Positions 1 to 7,340 of a DNA stretch of 18,463 nucleotides are shown in pieces (positions within the stretch are counted from its first letter, which is position 1; each line of letters starts with the position of its first letter). Where the stretch lies: positions 1 through 18,463 of the forward strand of contig CAMPGU010000048.1 in NCBI GenBank assembly GCA_946885645.1. Direction: 5' to 3'. Both the position numbers and the translations under genes were made by a program. The notes below the pieces were generated by a model. That model was given only the letters and a program-made list of their open reading frames with translations. It ran no database searches and was not told where the DNA came from. Origin of the DNA: an uncultured Haloferula sp. (GTDB taxonomy: Bacteria > Verrucomicrobiota > Verrucomicrobiae > Verrucomicrobiales > Akkermansiaceae).

Positions 1-1284
1 TCCCATCCCTGCATCCGGCCGCTTGCCGCCGCCTTCGTGCTGCATGGAGGAGTGGTTCATTCCTTCCATGGGCCCGTGGCCACCGTGATCCATCGCCATG
101 GCTTCATGGTTCATCCGGTCCATCTTCATCGAGCCGTGGCCCGTTCCTTCCATCTTCATTCCCCCTTGATTCATGCCCCCCATGTTCATCCCGGGCCTGT
201 CGAATGCACCGCTTGCCACCATCCGGTCGCTCATCCCCATCGCTCCCTGCGGGGTAAGCGCAAAGGCGTGCTTGGGGTCGAAGTCCATCATGCTCTCGTA
301 GAGGAAGGGTCTGGGAACGTCCTCGGCGAAGTGCCGTTTACCGGAACCGATCCAAAGTGACGTTTTCCCCGAGCCGTCCTGAGCCGTGGAACGGAATTCG
401 TAAGAGCCGGCTGCGGGGACCCTCACCAGAACGTCGTAGGTTTCCGCGATTGCGATGAATAGCGGCTCCTTCATTTTGAACGGCTCCACTTTCTGGCCAT
501 CAGCGGCTATGACCGTGAGCGGACCACCGGCGTAGTTCATGTGGAAGTAGGTTCCCCCGGCGGCATTGATGATCCGCAGGCGAATCGTCTCGCCGGGTTT
601 TGCCGCGAGATGCTCCTCCGGCTTGCCGTTCGTGATGAAGGCGTCATAGGCGACGTCCGATAGATCCATCGCCGGCATCCGCATGGCCTCGCGGCTGAAG
701 AAATCGCCTAACGTTCCGGTCTTGGCCGCTCCCAGGACGCTCTGGGCGGTTCGCTTCTCCACGCCGAAGAACTCGGATCCACGTCTCAAGGTGCGGAGGA
801 CCTCCTGAGGATTGCGGTTCGTCCAGTCGGACAGCACCACGACGTGCTCCTTGGTGTTCTCCCGGCCCGATCTCGGGTCGATGACGATCGATCCGTAAAC
901 GCCGACCTGCTCCTGAAGATGGGTGTGGGAATGATACCAGTAGGTTCCCGACTGCCTTATCGGAAACCGGTAGGTGAAAGTTGTCCCCGGCCCGATGGGA
1001 GGGAATGTGAGGTATGGAACCCCGTCCATGTCCGGCGGGACCAGCATTCCGTGCCAGTGGATGGACGTGTCGTGCTTCATGCCGTTGTGGACATGGATTA
1101 CCGCGAGATCCCCCTCTCTGAACCTGAGAGTGGGCCCGGGAATACCGCCATTGATCGTCATGGCATGGACCGGTTTCCCTGCGATGTCCACGTGCTGCCC
1201 GGCAATGGTGAGGTTGTAGCTGACTTCCTTTGCAAGGGCTGGCACCCAGCCGAGCAGGACAACCAGAAGGTGGAGTTTTCTCAT
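1..1284 (-). CDS. copA: CopA-type periplasmic multicopper oxidase (3' end outside window)
   Basis: The frame is open for 428 codons from ATG at 1284 to the window edge, so the C-terminus is missing. Residues 1-18 look like a Sec signal peptide (hydrophobic core, then ALA). Cupredoxin domain 1 carries the type 2/type 3 copper ligands HWHG (76-79) and WYHSHTH (116-122). A second cupredoxin domain follows. From about residue 366 to the window edge lies a Met/His-rich segment with repeated MxxM and MxM pairs (about 14 Met and 6 His in some 60 residues), as in the copper-binding region of CopA/PcoA proteins. By family, it oxidises periplasmic Cu(I) to less toxic Cu(II). The HCH...M type 1 site expected near the C-terminus lies beyond the window. 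The upstream neighbour is a copper-storage gene, separated by a terminator-like hairpin. The family call is firm; the symbol is by family resemblance. Confidence 0.93.
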   Translation of the reverse strand, partial: MRKLHLLVVLLGWVPALAKEVSYNLTIAGQHVDIAGKPVHAMTINGGIPGPTLRFREGDLAVIHVHNGMKHDTSIHWHGMLVPPDMDGVPYLTFPPIGPGTTFTYRFPIRQSGTYWYHSHTHLQEQVGVYGSIVIDPRSGRENTKEHVVVLSDWTNRNPQEVLRTLRRGSEFFGVEKRTAQSVLGAAKTGTLGDFFSREAMRMPAMDLSDVAYDAFITNGKPEEHLAAKPGETIRLRIINAAGGTYFHMNYAGGPLTVIAADGQKVEPFKMKEPLFIAIAETYDVLVRVPAAGSYEFRSTAQDGSGKTSLWIGSGKRHFAEDVPRPFLYESMMDFDPKHAFALTPQGAMGMSDRMVASGAFDRPGMNMGGMNQGGMKMEGTGHGSMKMDRMNHEAMAMDHGGHGPMEGMNHSSMQHEGGGKRPDAGMG

Positions 1285-1295
1285 GGCAATCGGGG

Positions 1296-1324
1296 AATCT
1301 ACAAAAATGGGAAAAGGCCGCCAA
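1296..1324 (-). promoter_or_regulatory. Candidate copA promoter overlapping the terminator stem
   Basis: On the minus strand TTGGCG (1324-1319) is followed, after exactly 17 bases, by TAGATT (1301-1296). Each box matches 4 of 6 of the sigma70 consensus. The implied transcription start is only a few bases before the copA ATG at 1284, so the mRNA would be almost leaderless. The -35 box lies inside the 3' arm of the hairpin described separately. The match is modest, and it is the only promoter-like arrangement I see between csp and copA. Confidence 0.35.
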
Positions 1325-1347
1325 GCTCTTGATCAAGTCTGGCGGCC
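1300..1347 (-). terminator. Intrinsic terminator or attenuator between csp and copA
   Basis: The arms GGCCGCCA (1316-1323) and TGGCGGCC (1340-1347) are perfectly complementary over 8 bp. They enclose a self-complementary CTTGATCAAG core (1328-1337), with a small asymmetric internal loop of AGCT against TC. Read on the minus strand the stem runs directly into TTTTCCCATTTTTG (1315-1302). A GC-rich stem followed by a T-rich tract is the form of a Rho-independent terminator. It begins 28 bases after the csp stop codon and ends about 17 bases before the copA ATG. It would end csp transcription or modulate read-through into copA. Confidence 0.7.
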
Positions 1348-1374
1348 CTGCGGTTCACTTACATGGCGAGGGAG

Positions 1375-1698
1375 TCATGCAGCCATCTTCCGGCATTCCT
1401 CGGCACAGCGCCTACAGGCTGCCGCGCATTCCTGGCAATGGCCGACGTCGTGTTTGGCGCATTCCTCCCCGCAGGCGTCGCAGGCATCGGCGCAGACTTG
1501 GCAGAGTGCTGCTGCGAAGGGGGAACGGCGGGCCATCTCACGGGCGGCGATAGAGCAGAGGTCGGCGCAACTGTGGTCGAGACTGATGCACCTGGCCATC
1601 ATCGCTACGTTATCTTCGGCGAGACACGAGCTTGCGCAGTGTTCACATGCCAACGTGCATGCCTGGCACGCCTCAATGCATTCCTGATATTCTTTCAT
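1375..1698 (-). CDS. csp: Cytosolic Csp-type four-helix-bundle copper storage protein (DUF326)
   Basis: This is a 107-residue protein with 19 cysteines, at 7, 11, 14, 18, 21, 25, 37, 44, 48, 66, 69, 73, 76, 80, 88, 91, 95, 98 and 102. They are spaced mostly CxxC or CxxxC along predicted helices, which is the signature of the Csp/DUF326 family. In that family the thiols line the core of a four-helix bundle and bind many Cu(I) ions. There is no Sec or Tat signal, so it resembles the cytosolic Csp3 type (about 108 residues in Bacillus) rather than exported Csp1. The ATG is preceded on the minus strand by AAAGGA at good spacing, which supports this start. It sits between the efflux genes and copA, and probably buffers cytosolic Cu(I). 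Family is clear from cysteine spacing; the symbol is a family label. Confidence 0.9.
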   Translation of the reverse strand: MKEYQECIEACQACTLACEHCASSCLAEDNVAMMARCISLDHSCADLCSIAAREMARRSPFAAALCQVCADACDACGEECAKHDVGHCQECAAACRRCAEECRKMAA

Positions 1699-1790
1699 AT
1701 GGTTCCTTTCTGGTTTGGTTTACGGGTTGGCGATGCATGCCGCAGAGGAGGTATGCAGCCTGCACACCGGAAAAGGGGGCATTGCTGTGG

Positions 1791-1944
1791 CTAGACGATG
1801 AGTGTTTCATCCGCGCATGTTCTTCGGTTGTCATGGCGGGCATGCTGTCATGGCGGGGATTGCCGGAGGATCCGGGTCCCTGCGGCGCAGCTCGCAAGAA
1901 GTGTTGTGAGGGGTCGCGAGAATGAGCAGGCCTGTTATTTTCAT
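1791..1944 (-). pseudogene. Frameshifted small lipoprotein-like gene, Met/His-rich tail
   Basis: ATG at 1944 opens MKITGLLILA. Skipping one base then gives TLTTLLASCAAG, a lipobox-like LASC after a hydrophobic core. A second one-base shift gives a segment containing HDSMPAMTTEEHARMKH, with Met/His spacing typical of small copper-binding periplasmic proteins. No single frame carries all three parts. The ATG overlaps the TGA of the preceding remnant (ATGA), as in a coupled operon pair. The last frame stays open to 1673; another frame stops at 1791. I infer a decayed gene, or assembly indels in a real one. Chance similarity of short segments cannot be excluded. Confidence 0.4.
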
Positions 1945-2173
1945 CGGCGTGTGAGAGTAGGGTTCACCTGCAACGGGCGTGCCAGCATCTCGAGGGCGCG
2001 CAGGTGTGCGGGGTTCCCGCTTGATACGAGGCAGGCGTCGGGCCTGGAGGGATTTCTCTCGCGCCCTGCTTGGCTTCCTTTCTCTTCGGCTCGTCCTTGC
2101 CGGGATCCTGGCCCTCATGGGCGAGGGCCGGAGGCGCGGTGGTGGCGGCGAGCGGAACGAAGCGCGATTTCAT
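1941..2173 (-). pseudogene. Frameshifted small exported protein, His-containing N-terminus
   Basis: ATG at 2173 gives MKSRFVPLAATTAPPALAHEG, a short signal-peptide-like start ending ALA, then a charged stretch (GKDEPKRKEAKQ) and REIPPGP. This frame runs on without obvious family features to a stop at 1964. Restoring one base in the C-rich stretch near GPxP would continue as PDACLVSSGNPAHLRALEML and end at the TGA at 1941, which overlaps the ATG of the next remnant. The shape (ALAHEG, acidic/basic linker, 'LVSSxNPH'-like segment) resembles, from memory, small exported proteins found in metal-efflux clusters of Verrucomicrobiota and Bacteroidota. This is a low-confidence reconstruction. Confidence 0.35.
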
Positions 2174-2225
2174 GGCATGCAATTTTTTAGGTCCGCGCAG
2201 CCGAGCGGCCGCTTTGCTTGCATCC

Positions 2226-5200
2226 TCAAACCGTCGGGAGGTCCGGCGGCGGGCCGAGCGACGCATGAAGATGGCCTTTCCTGAACTCGCGCCCTCGGAG
2301 CCACAGGAAAATGACCGGGGTGACGATCAGGATGTGGACAAGACTGGAGATCATTCCGCCGATCACCGGGGTAGCGAGAGGCTTCATGACCTCTGCGCCC
2401 TGGCGGTGGCTCCACATGATCGGCAGCAGGCTGGCGACAATGGTGGCCACGGTCATCACTTTCGGTCTCAGCCGCAGGCGGGCGCCGTCTTTCACCGCTT
2501 GCACCAGATCATCGTAGGTGAAGGCGGTTCCTTTCTCCGCTAGCCGGGCCTTCACGGTCTCCTCCAGATACACCACCATCACCACTCCTGTCTGCACGGC
2601 GGTGCCAAAGAGAGCGATGTAGCCGACCCAGACGGCACCGTTGAAATTATAGCCGAGAAGCTTCTGGAGCAGCACGCCGCCGCTCAAAGCGAACGGTACG
2701 GCGAGCATGACGTGGGCGGCCTCCAGAGCGCTATGGTAAACGAAGTAGAGGAGGATGAAGATGATCATCAGGACAATCGGGAACACGAGCTGCATCGTCT
2801 TCACGAACCGCCGCTGGTTCTCGTACTCGCCCGACATCTTGTAGGTCATGCCTTCCCAATCGACGGTGCGGAGTTTCTGCTCCACCTCCTGGACGAAGCC
2901 GCCGAGATCGCGGTCCTGCACATTGGCCTGGACGTAGGAGCGGAGCAGGCCGTTCTCTGACGCGATCTCGTTCGCGCCCACATCGCGGGTGATCTTCGCC
3001 ACCATTCCGAGCGGGATGTAGGGCACGGGGGTCTCCCCGCCGCCACCGGTCATCGGCGCGGCGGAAGGCGCCGCTCCTCCGCCTGCCATCCCTCCGCCCA
3101 TGCCTCCTCCTCCGGTGGGCGGTGCCGGTGTCGCGGTCATTCCGGGTCGCACGGCAATAAGGATCCGTCCGAGCTTTTCGATGTCGTCGCGCTCGCTCCG
3201 CTGGACCCGGATCTGGATCGGGAAGCGCTGCCTCCCTTCGATCGTGGTGCTGACATTCTTGCCGCCGATGGCAACCTCGACCGCGTCGAGTACGTCCTTG
3301 GCGCTGAGCCCGTAGCGGGCCATCGCGTGGCGGTCCACCTGGATATTGAGGTAGGGCTTCCCCTGGATCCGGGATGGTGAAACCCCGGCTGACCCTTCGA
3401 TTCCGCGGATCAGCGTCTCGACCTCGAAAGCCTTGCGCTGGATCTTGTCCAGATCGTCGCCGTAGATCTTCACTCCCACCTGCGCGCGGATCCCCGTGTA
3501 TAGCATCAGGATGCGGTTCTCGATCGGCTGGAGGAAAGCCGGCACGTAGCCCGGCACCTGCTTCATGGTCTCGGTCAGCTCGGCCTTAAGCTTCTCCACC
3601 GTCATGCCCTCTCGCCAGGCCGGGTTGCGCTTCACGCGGAAGCGTCCGTCGGGAATATACTCCGGCTTCAGCATGATCGTCGTTTCCAGCATTTCGGTGG
3701 GAGCCGGGTCGGTGGCGGTCTCGAATCTCCCGAGCTTGCCGGCGACCGAAGCCACCTCAGGCACCTTGCTCATCACCTCGTCTTGCCAGGACATGACGCG
3801 CTGGATCTCGGTCAGACCGGTCTTCGGGATCATCACCGGCATGTAGAGCAGGCTGCCTTCATTGAGCGGCGGCATGAACTCCTTGCCGAATCCGGTCACC
3901 AAGCCGGCGGCGCGGGGGTAGCCGGCATCCTGGATTTTCTTCACCACGCCGCGCGGCAATCCGAAGGCCTGCAGCAAGGCGAAGGCCAGGATCAGCATCG
4001 CGAGCACCACCACGGTCTTGCGATGCTTCAAGGCCCAATTTAGCACCGGCTCGTAGATCGCCAGCAGGGCCTTCATCACCACGTTCCGGTCCTCGGAGTG
4101 GAAGGGACCACGGACCAGCAAGGAGCAGAGCACGGGTACCAGCGTGACCGCGAGCAGTGTCGAACCGATCATCGCGAAGGTCTTGGTGAAGGCGAGGGGG
4201 TGAAAGAGTTTTCCTTCTTGTCCCGTGAGCGCGAACACCGGGACGAACGCCAGGATGATGATCGCCATCGCGAAGAAAATAGGACGCCCGACCTGCTTGC
4301 ACGCCGTCAGCGTCACCGCCCAAGTCTCCCGGGGATCCAGCTTTCCTCCTTTCTCTTCCTCGGCCCTTTCGCAGTGCCGGATTACGTTCTCCGTCACCAC
4401 GATCGCCGCATCCACGAGCACGCCGATGGCGATGGCGATGCCGGTCAGGGACATGATGTTGCTGCTGATCCCGAATTCCTTCATCAGCAGGAAGGAAACG
4501 AGAATCGAGATCGGCAGCGGCAGCGTGACGATCAGGATGCTGCGGAAATGCCACAGGAAAATGACGTGGGCGAGCGTGACCAGAATGATTTCCTCGATCA
4601 GCGCGTGCTTCAGCGTGCCGATCGTATTGTCGATCAGTTCGCTGCGGTCATAGAAGGGTTTGATGCTCACGCCCTCCGGGAGGCTTGGCGCGATGCGCTC
4701 GATCTTTTCCTTCACCCGCTCGATGACCGCTTTCGCGTTCTCGCCCGTACGCATCACCACCGTGCCGCCGACCGCTTCCTTGCCGTTGATATCAAGCGCA
4801 CCGCGGCGGAAGTCGCCGCCGATCTGGATCGTGGCGATGTCCCTCAGGTACACGGGGGTCCCCTCCATGGCTTTCACCGTCACCAGCTCGAGGTCTTCCT
4901 TCGAGGTGACGAGCCCGACGCCGCGGAGCACGAATTCCGCGCCATTCTCCTCCACGACCTTTCCCCCGACGTTCAGGTTCGCGTTCTGCACGGCGGTCAT
5001 CACTTCCATCAGGGTGACGTTGACCGAGCGCATTTTGGACGATGACAGTTCGATCTGGTACTGCTTCACGAAGCCGCCGATGCTGGCGACCTCGGCCACT
5101 CCCTGAACGCTGGCGAGCTGGTAGCGGATGTACCAATCCTGAAGCGAGCGCAGCTCCGCGAGATCGTAGCCGCCGTTCCTAGCGGTCGCGGGATCGACAT

Positions 5201-5633
5201 CGAGGTAGTACTGGTAAACCCAGCCTAGCCCTGAAGCATCCGGCCCAAGTTGCGGGGTCACGCCCGAAGGCATGGCGCTTTGCAGGAAATTGAGCCGCTC
5301 CAGGACACGAGCCCTTGCGAAGTAGGTATCGACACCGTCTTGGAAAATAACCGTGACCAGCGAGAATCCGAACATCGAGGTCGCCCGGACCTCCTTTACT
5401 CCGGCCAGCCCCTGGAGCCCGGTGGATAGCGGGAAAGTCACCTGGTCCTCCACCTCCTGCGGGCTGCGCCCCATGTAGTCGGCATACACCAGCACCTGAT
5501 TTTCGGTGAGGTCCGGGATGGCATCCACCGGGGTCAGCCGCACGGCCCGGATCCCCAGGGCGATGACCAGGAACGCGGCGCAGAGGACGATGAAGCGGTT
5601 CTTAAGGCTCCATTCGATGATTCTTTCAATCAT
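2226..5633 (-). CDS. cusA: CusA/CzcA-family heavy-metal RND efflux pump, Cu/Ag type
   Basis: This 1135-residue inner-membrane pump (E. coli CusA has about 1047) takes Cu(I)/Ag(I) from the periplasm or cytosol and exports it through the CusB/CusC conduit using the proton gradient. The TM4 motif GIAIAIGVLVDAAIVVTEN contains Asp408, matching CusA Asp405. Lys1058 in RLRPKVMTV matches CusA Lys984. The three-methionine metal site is conserved: Met598 (LLYMP), Met648 (PTEMLET) and Met710 (ILMLYTG), which favours Cu/Ag over Zn/Co/Cd. Two oddities: the TM10 position of CusA Glu939 is Gln1014 (codon CAG), and residues about 832-867 form a Gly/Met/Pro/Ala-rich insertion in the periplasmic porter region. 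The start is 12 bases after the cusB stop, so the two are one operon. Confidence 0.95.
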   Translation of the reverse strand: MIERIIEWSLKNRFIVLCAAFLVIALGIRAVRLTPVDAIPDLTENQVLVYADYMGRSPQEVEDQVTFPLSTGLQGLAGVKEVRATSMFGFSLVTVIFQDGVDTYFARARVLERLNFLQSAMPSGVTPQLGPDASGLGWVYQYYLDVDPATARNGGYDLAELRSLQDWYIRYQLASVQGVAEVASIGGFVKQYQIELSSSKMRSVNVTLMEVMTAVQNANLNVGGKVVEENGAEFVLRGVGLVTSKEDLELVTVKAMEGTPVYLRDIATIQIGGDFRRGALDINGKEAVGGTVVMRTGENAKAVIERVKEKIERIAPSLPEGVSIKPFYDRSELIDNTIGTLKHALIEEIILVTLAHVIFLWHFRSILIVTLPLPISILVSFLLMKEFGISSNIMSLTGIAIAIGVLVDAAIVVTENVIRHCERAEEEKGGKLDPRETWAVTLTACKQVGRPIFFAMAIIILAFVPVFALTGQEGKLFHPLAFTKTFAMIGSTLLAVTLVPVLCSLLVRGPFHSEDRNVVMKALLAIYEPVLNWALKHRKTVVVLAMLILAFALLQAFGLPRGVVKKIQDAGYPRAAGLVTGFGKEFMPPLNEGSLLYMPVMIPKTGLTEIQRVMSWQDEVMSKVPEVASVAGKLGRFETATDPAPTEMLETTIMLKPEYIPDGRFRVKRNPAWREGMTVEKLKAELTETMKQVPGYVPAFLQPIENRILMLYTGIRAQVGVKIYGDDLDKIQRKAFEVETLIRGIEGSAGVSPSRIQGKPYLNIQVDRHAMARYGLSAKDVLDAVEVAIGGKNVSTTIEGRQRFPIQIRVQRSERDDIEKLGRILIAVRPGMTATPAPPTGGGGMGGGMAGGGAAPSAAPMTGGGGETPVPYIPLGMVAKITRDVGANEIASENGLLRSYVQANVQDRDLGGFVQEVEQKLRTVDWEGMTYKMSGEYENQRRFVKTMQLVFPIVLMIIFILLYFVYHSALEAAHVMLAVPFALSGGVLLQKLLGYNFNGAVWVGYIALFGTAVQTGVVMVVYLEETVKARLAEKGTAFTYDDLVQAVKDGARLRLRPKVMTVATIVASLLPIMWSHRQGAEVMKPLATPVIGGMISSLVHILIVTPVIFLWLRGREFRKGHLHASLGPPPDLPTV

Positions 5634-5645
5634 ACATGTCGGGGA

Positions 5646-7331
5646 TCAAGGTTGGATCTCCTTGCCGCACTCGAGCATCTCGGCGCCGAAGAAGGGATTG
5701 CCGCCCGGGCGTTCGCCGGTCTGAAGCCAGCGAGCTTTCTTCGGCACACCCGGTAGGGCCTGGTCCGTCATCGGACATTCCCAGACCCGGAAAGCCGGCA
5801 TCCCCTCGGCTTTGCGGAGGGGCTCGAGGACGGCTGCGGCCGCTTGAGCGAACCGGTGGTAGGCCTTGCGCGCGGCCGCGAGATCGGCGAACCCGTGGAA
5901 ATGCCGCGCGTCATCCAGATCGGCGAGTTTGTTTGAAAGTCCGGCGAGCGCCTTGGTCATAGCCCCGGTAGTCTCCATCGCCGGCTTGCTGGCTTCATTG
6001 AAGGCGGCCAGATCGTCCGCGGAGAGGGCCTTGGCCATGGCATCCGCGACCTTGAGGAAATCCGCGACGGCTCTCGCTTGCTTCGCATCGAGCTTGGCGG
6101 CCGCGGGCACCTCCGCCTTTTCCGGCCCGGTGCCGACCATGAAGGTGCGGTTCATTTCGGCCTGGCCATCGATCAGCAGATTGCCGTTAGTCACGACGCG
6201 ATCTCCGTCGGCGAGGCCGGAAAGAATTTCGACCAGCATATCGCCCCGGCGGCCGAGCTTCACGACCCTCCGTTCGTAGGCACCTCCTTCACGATCGACA
6301 TAGACTACCGCCTCAGCCCCTGTTTCGATGACCGCGGACCGCGGCACCGTCAGCACCGACGGCGTGCTCACCTCCACCGCACCGTCTGCGTAGAGGCGAT
6401 GGAGAAGGGCCCGGCGGCCGTTAACCATCGGATTCGGAAGTTCCACGCGGATCTTGGTCGAACGGGTGGCCTCGTCGAAGTTCGGGTCGATGAAGGTGAC
6501 CCTGCCTTCGAAGGATTTCCCGGGAAGGGCCGGGGTGGTGACTACGACCTTCTGCCCCGGCTCGATCCAAGGCATGTCCATTTCGTAGGCGCGGAACATG
6601 AACCACATGGTGGAAAAGTCCGCGATCTCGAAGAGCTTCTCGCCGGTGATCACATACTGGCCCTCATAGACATTCTGAGCTACCACGGTGCCGGTCATCG
6701 GCGCGAGGATCTCGCTGGAAAGGATCTCCGCAGGTTTCGATTCGACAGCGTCGATCTGCTCCTTGGTCAGCCCCATCTGCCGGAGGCGGAGCGCCGTATT
6801 GCTTTTCAGGTCCCCCGTGAGCTGGCGGTACTCCCGCTCGGCTTGCAGGAGGCTCGGGCTGTAGAAGTCGGCAAGCGGCTGGCCCCCGGTCACTTCGGCC
6901 CCGATGTAGTTCACGTGCAACTTCTCGATGCGTCCGTCCACGTACGCGGAGAGGATGCGGTGGCGGGTGGCGTCGTCGTCGATCATTCCGGCCACGCGGA
7001 GGGTACGCGTCAGAGGCTGGACCTCGGCCGCCGCCGTTTCGACATGCAGCACTTGGATCTGGCTTTGCGTCAGGGCGACGATGTTCTCGCCGCCGGCTTC
7101 GTCGAAGCCCTTGTCTCCTTCGTACACAGGGGTCAGTTCCATCCCGCAGATGGTGCAGCGGCCCGGCTTGTCACTCTTGATCCAAGGATGCATCGCGCTC
7201 TGGTAGTAGAGCACTTCGCGCTCCCCGGAGGCGGCCGCTGACGGGGTTGGAGAAGAAAGGCGGTCCTTGATGAACCATGTCGCGGTGGCGGCCAGCGCGG
7301 CGGTAAAGACGATGGTGATAAGAGTTTTCAT
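5646..7331 (-). CDS. cusB: CusB-like periplasmic adaptor with HMBD and DUF3347 domains
   Basis: This 561-residue protein is the membrane-fusion partner linking the RND pump to the outer-membrane channel. An N-terminal membrane anchor or signal (residues 4-21) is followed by a heavy-metal-binding domain at about 41-70, with MHP (47-49) and CTICGM (59-64). The adaptor core (barrel-sandwich, hairpin and beta-barrel) spans roughly 80-400 and includes the family segment MWFMFRAYEMDMPWI. The C-terminal ~150 residues match the DUF3347 pattern, with WECPM and NPFFGAEMLECG, which add Cys/Met copper ligands. E. coli CusB (about 407 residues) has neither the HMBD nor DUF3347 domain, so this is the larger metal-chaperoning form. 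It begins 9 bases after the cusC stop. No clear Shine-Dalgarno is visible, so translation may be coupled. Confidence 0.93.
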   Translation of the reverse strand: MKTLITIVFTAALAATATWFIKDRLSSPTPSAAASGEREVLYYQSAMHPWIKSDKPGRCTICGMELTPVYEGDKGFDEAGGENIVALTQSQIQVLHVETAAAEVQPLTRTLRVAGMIDDDATRHRILSAYVDGRIEKLHVNYIGAEVTGGQPLADFYSPSLLQAEREYRQLTGDLKSNTALRLRQMGLTKEQIDAVESKPAEILSSEILAPMTGTVVAQNVYEGQYVITGEKLFEIADFSTMWFMFRAYEMDMPWIEPGQKVVVTTPALPGKSFEGRVTFIDPNFDEATRSTKIRVELPNPMVNGRRALLHRLYADGAVEVSTPSVLTVPRSAVIETGAEAVVYVDREGGAYERRVVKLGRRGDMLVEILSGLADGDRVVTNGNLLIDGQAEMNRTFMVGTGPEKAEVPAAAKLDAKQARAVADFLKVADAMAKALSADDLAAFNEASKPAMETTGAMTKALAGLSNKLADLDDARHFHGFADLAAARKAYHRFAQAAAAVLEPLRKAEGMPAFRVWECPMTDQALPGVPKKARWLQTGERPGGNPFFGAEMLECGKEIQP

Positions 7332-7340
7332 GGAGGTATT

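Noticed and set aside
644..1336. Open frame on the minus strand overlapping copA in another frame
   Set aside because: The copA frame from 1284 carries the HWHG and HSHTH copper motifs; this one is Arg/His/Pro-rich noise in a shifted frame.
1328..1337. CTTGATCAAG palindrome as a MerR/CueR-type operator
   Set aside because: A 10-bp palindrome is common by chance, and it is better explained as the loop-end of the terminator hairpin; the usual 19-20 bp CueR dyad is not present.
4098..5045. 315-codon plus-strand frame inside cusA
   Set aside because: It is antisense to the conserved pump domain; the product is a His/Asp/Arg-rich shadow.
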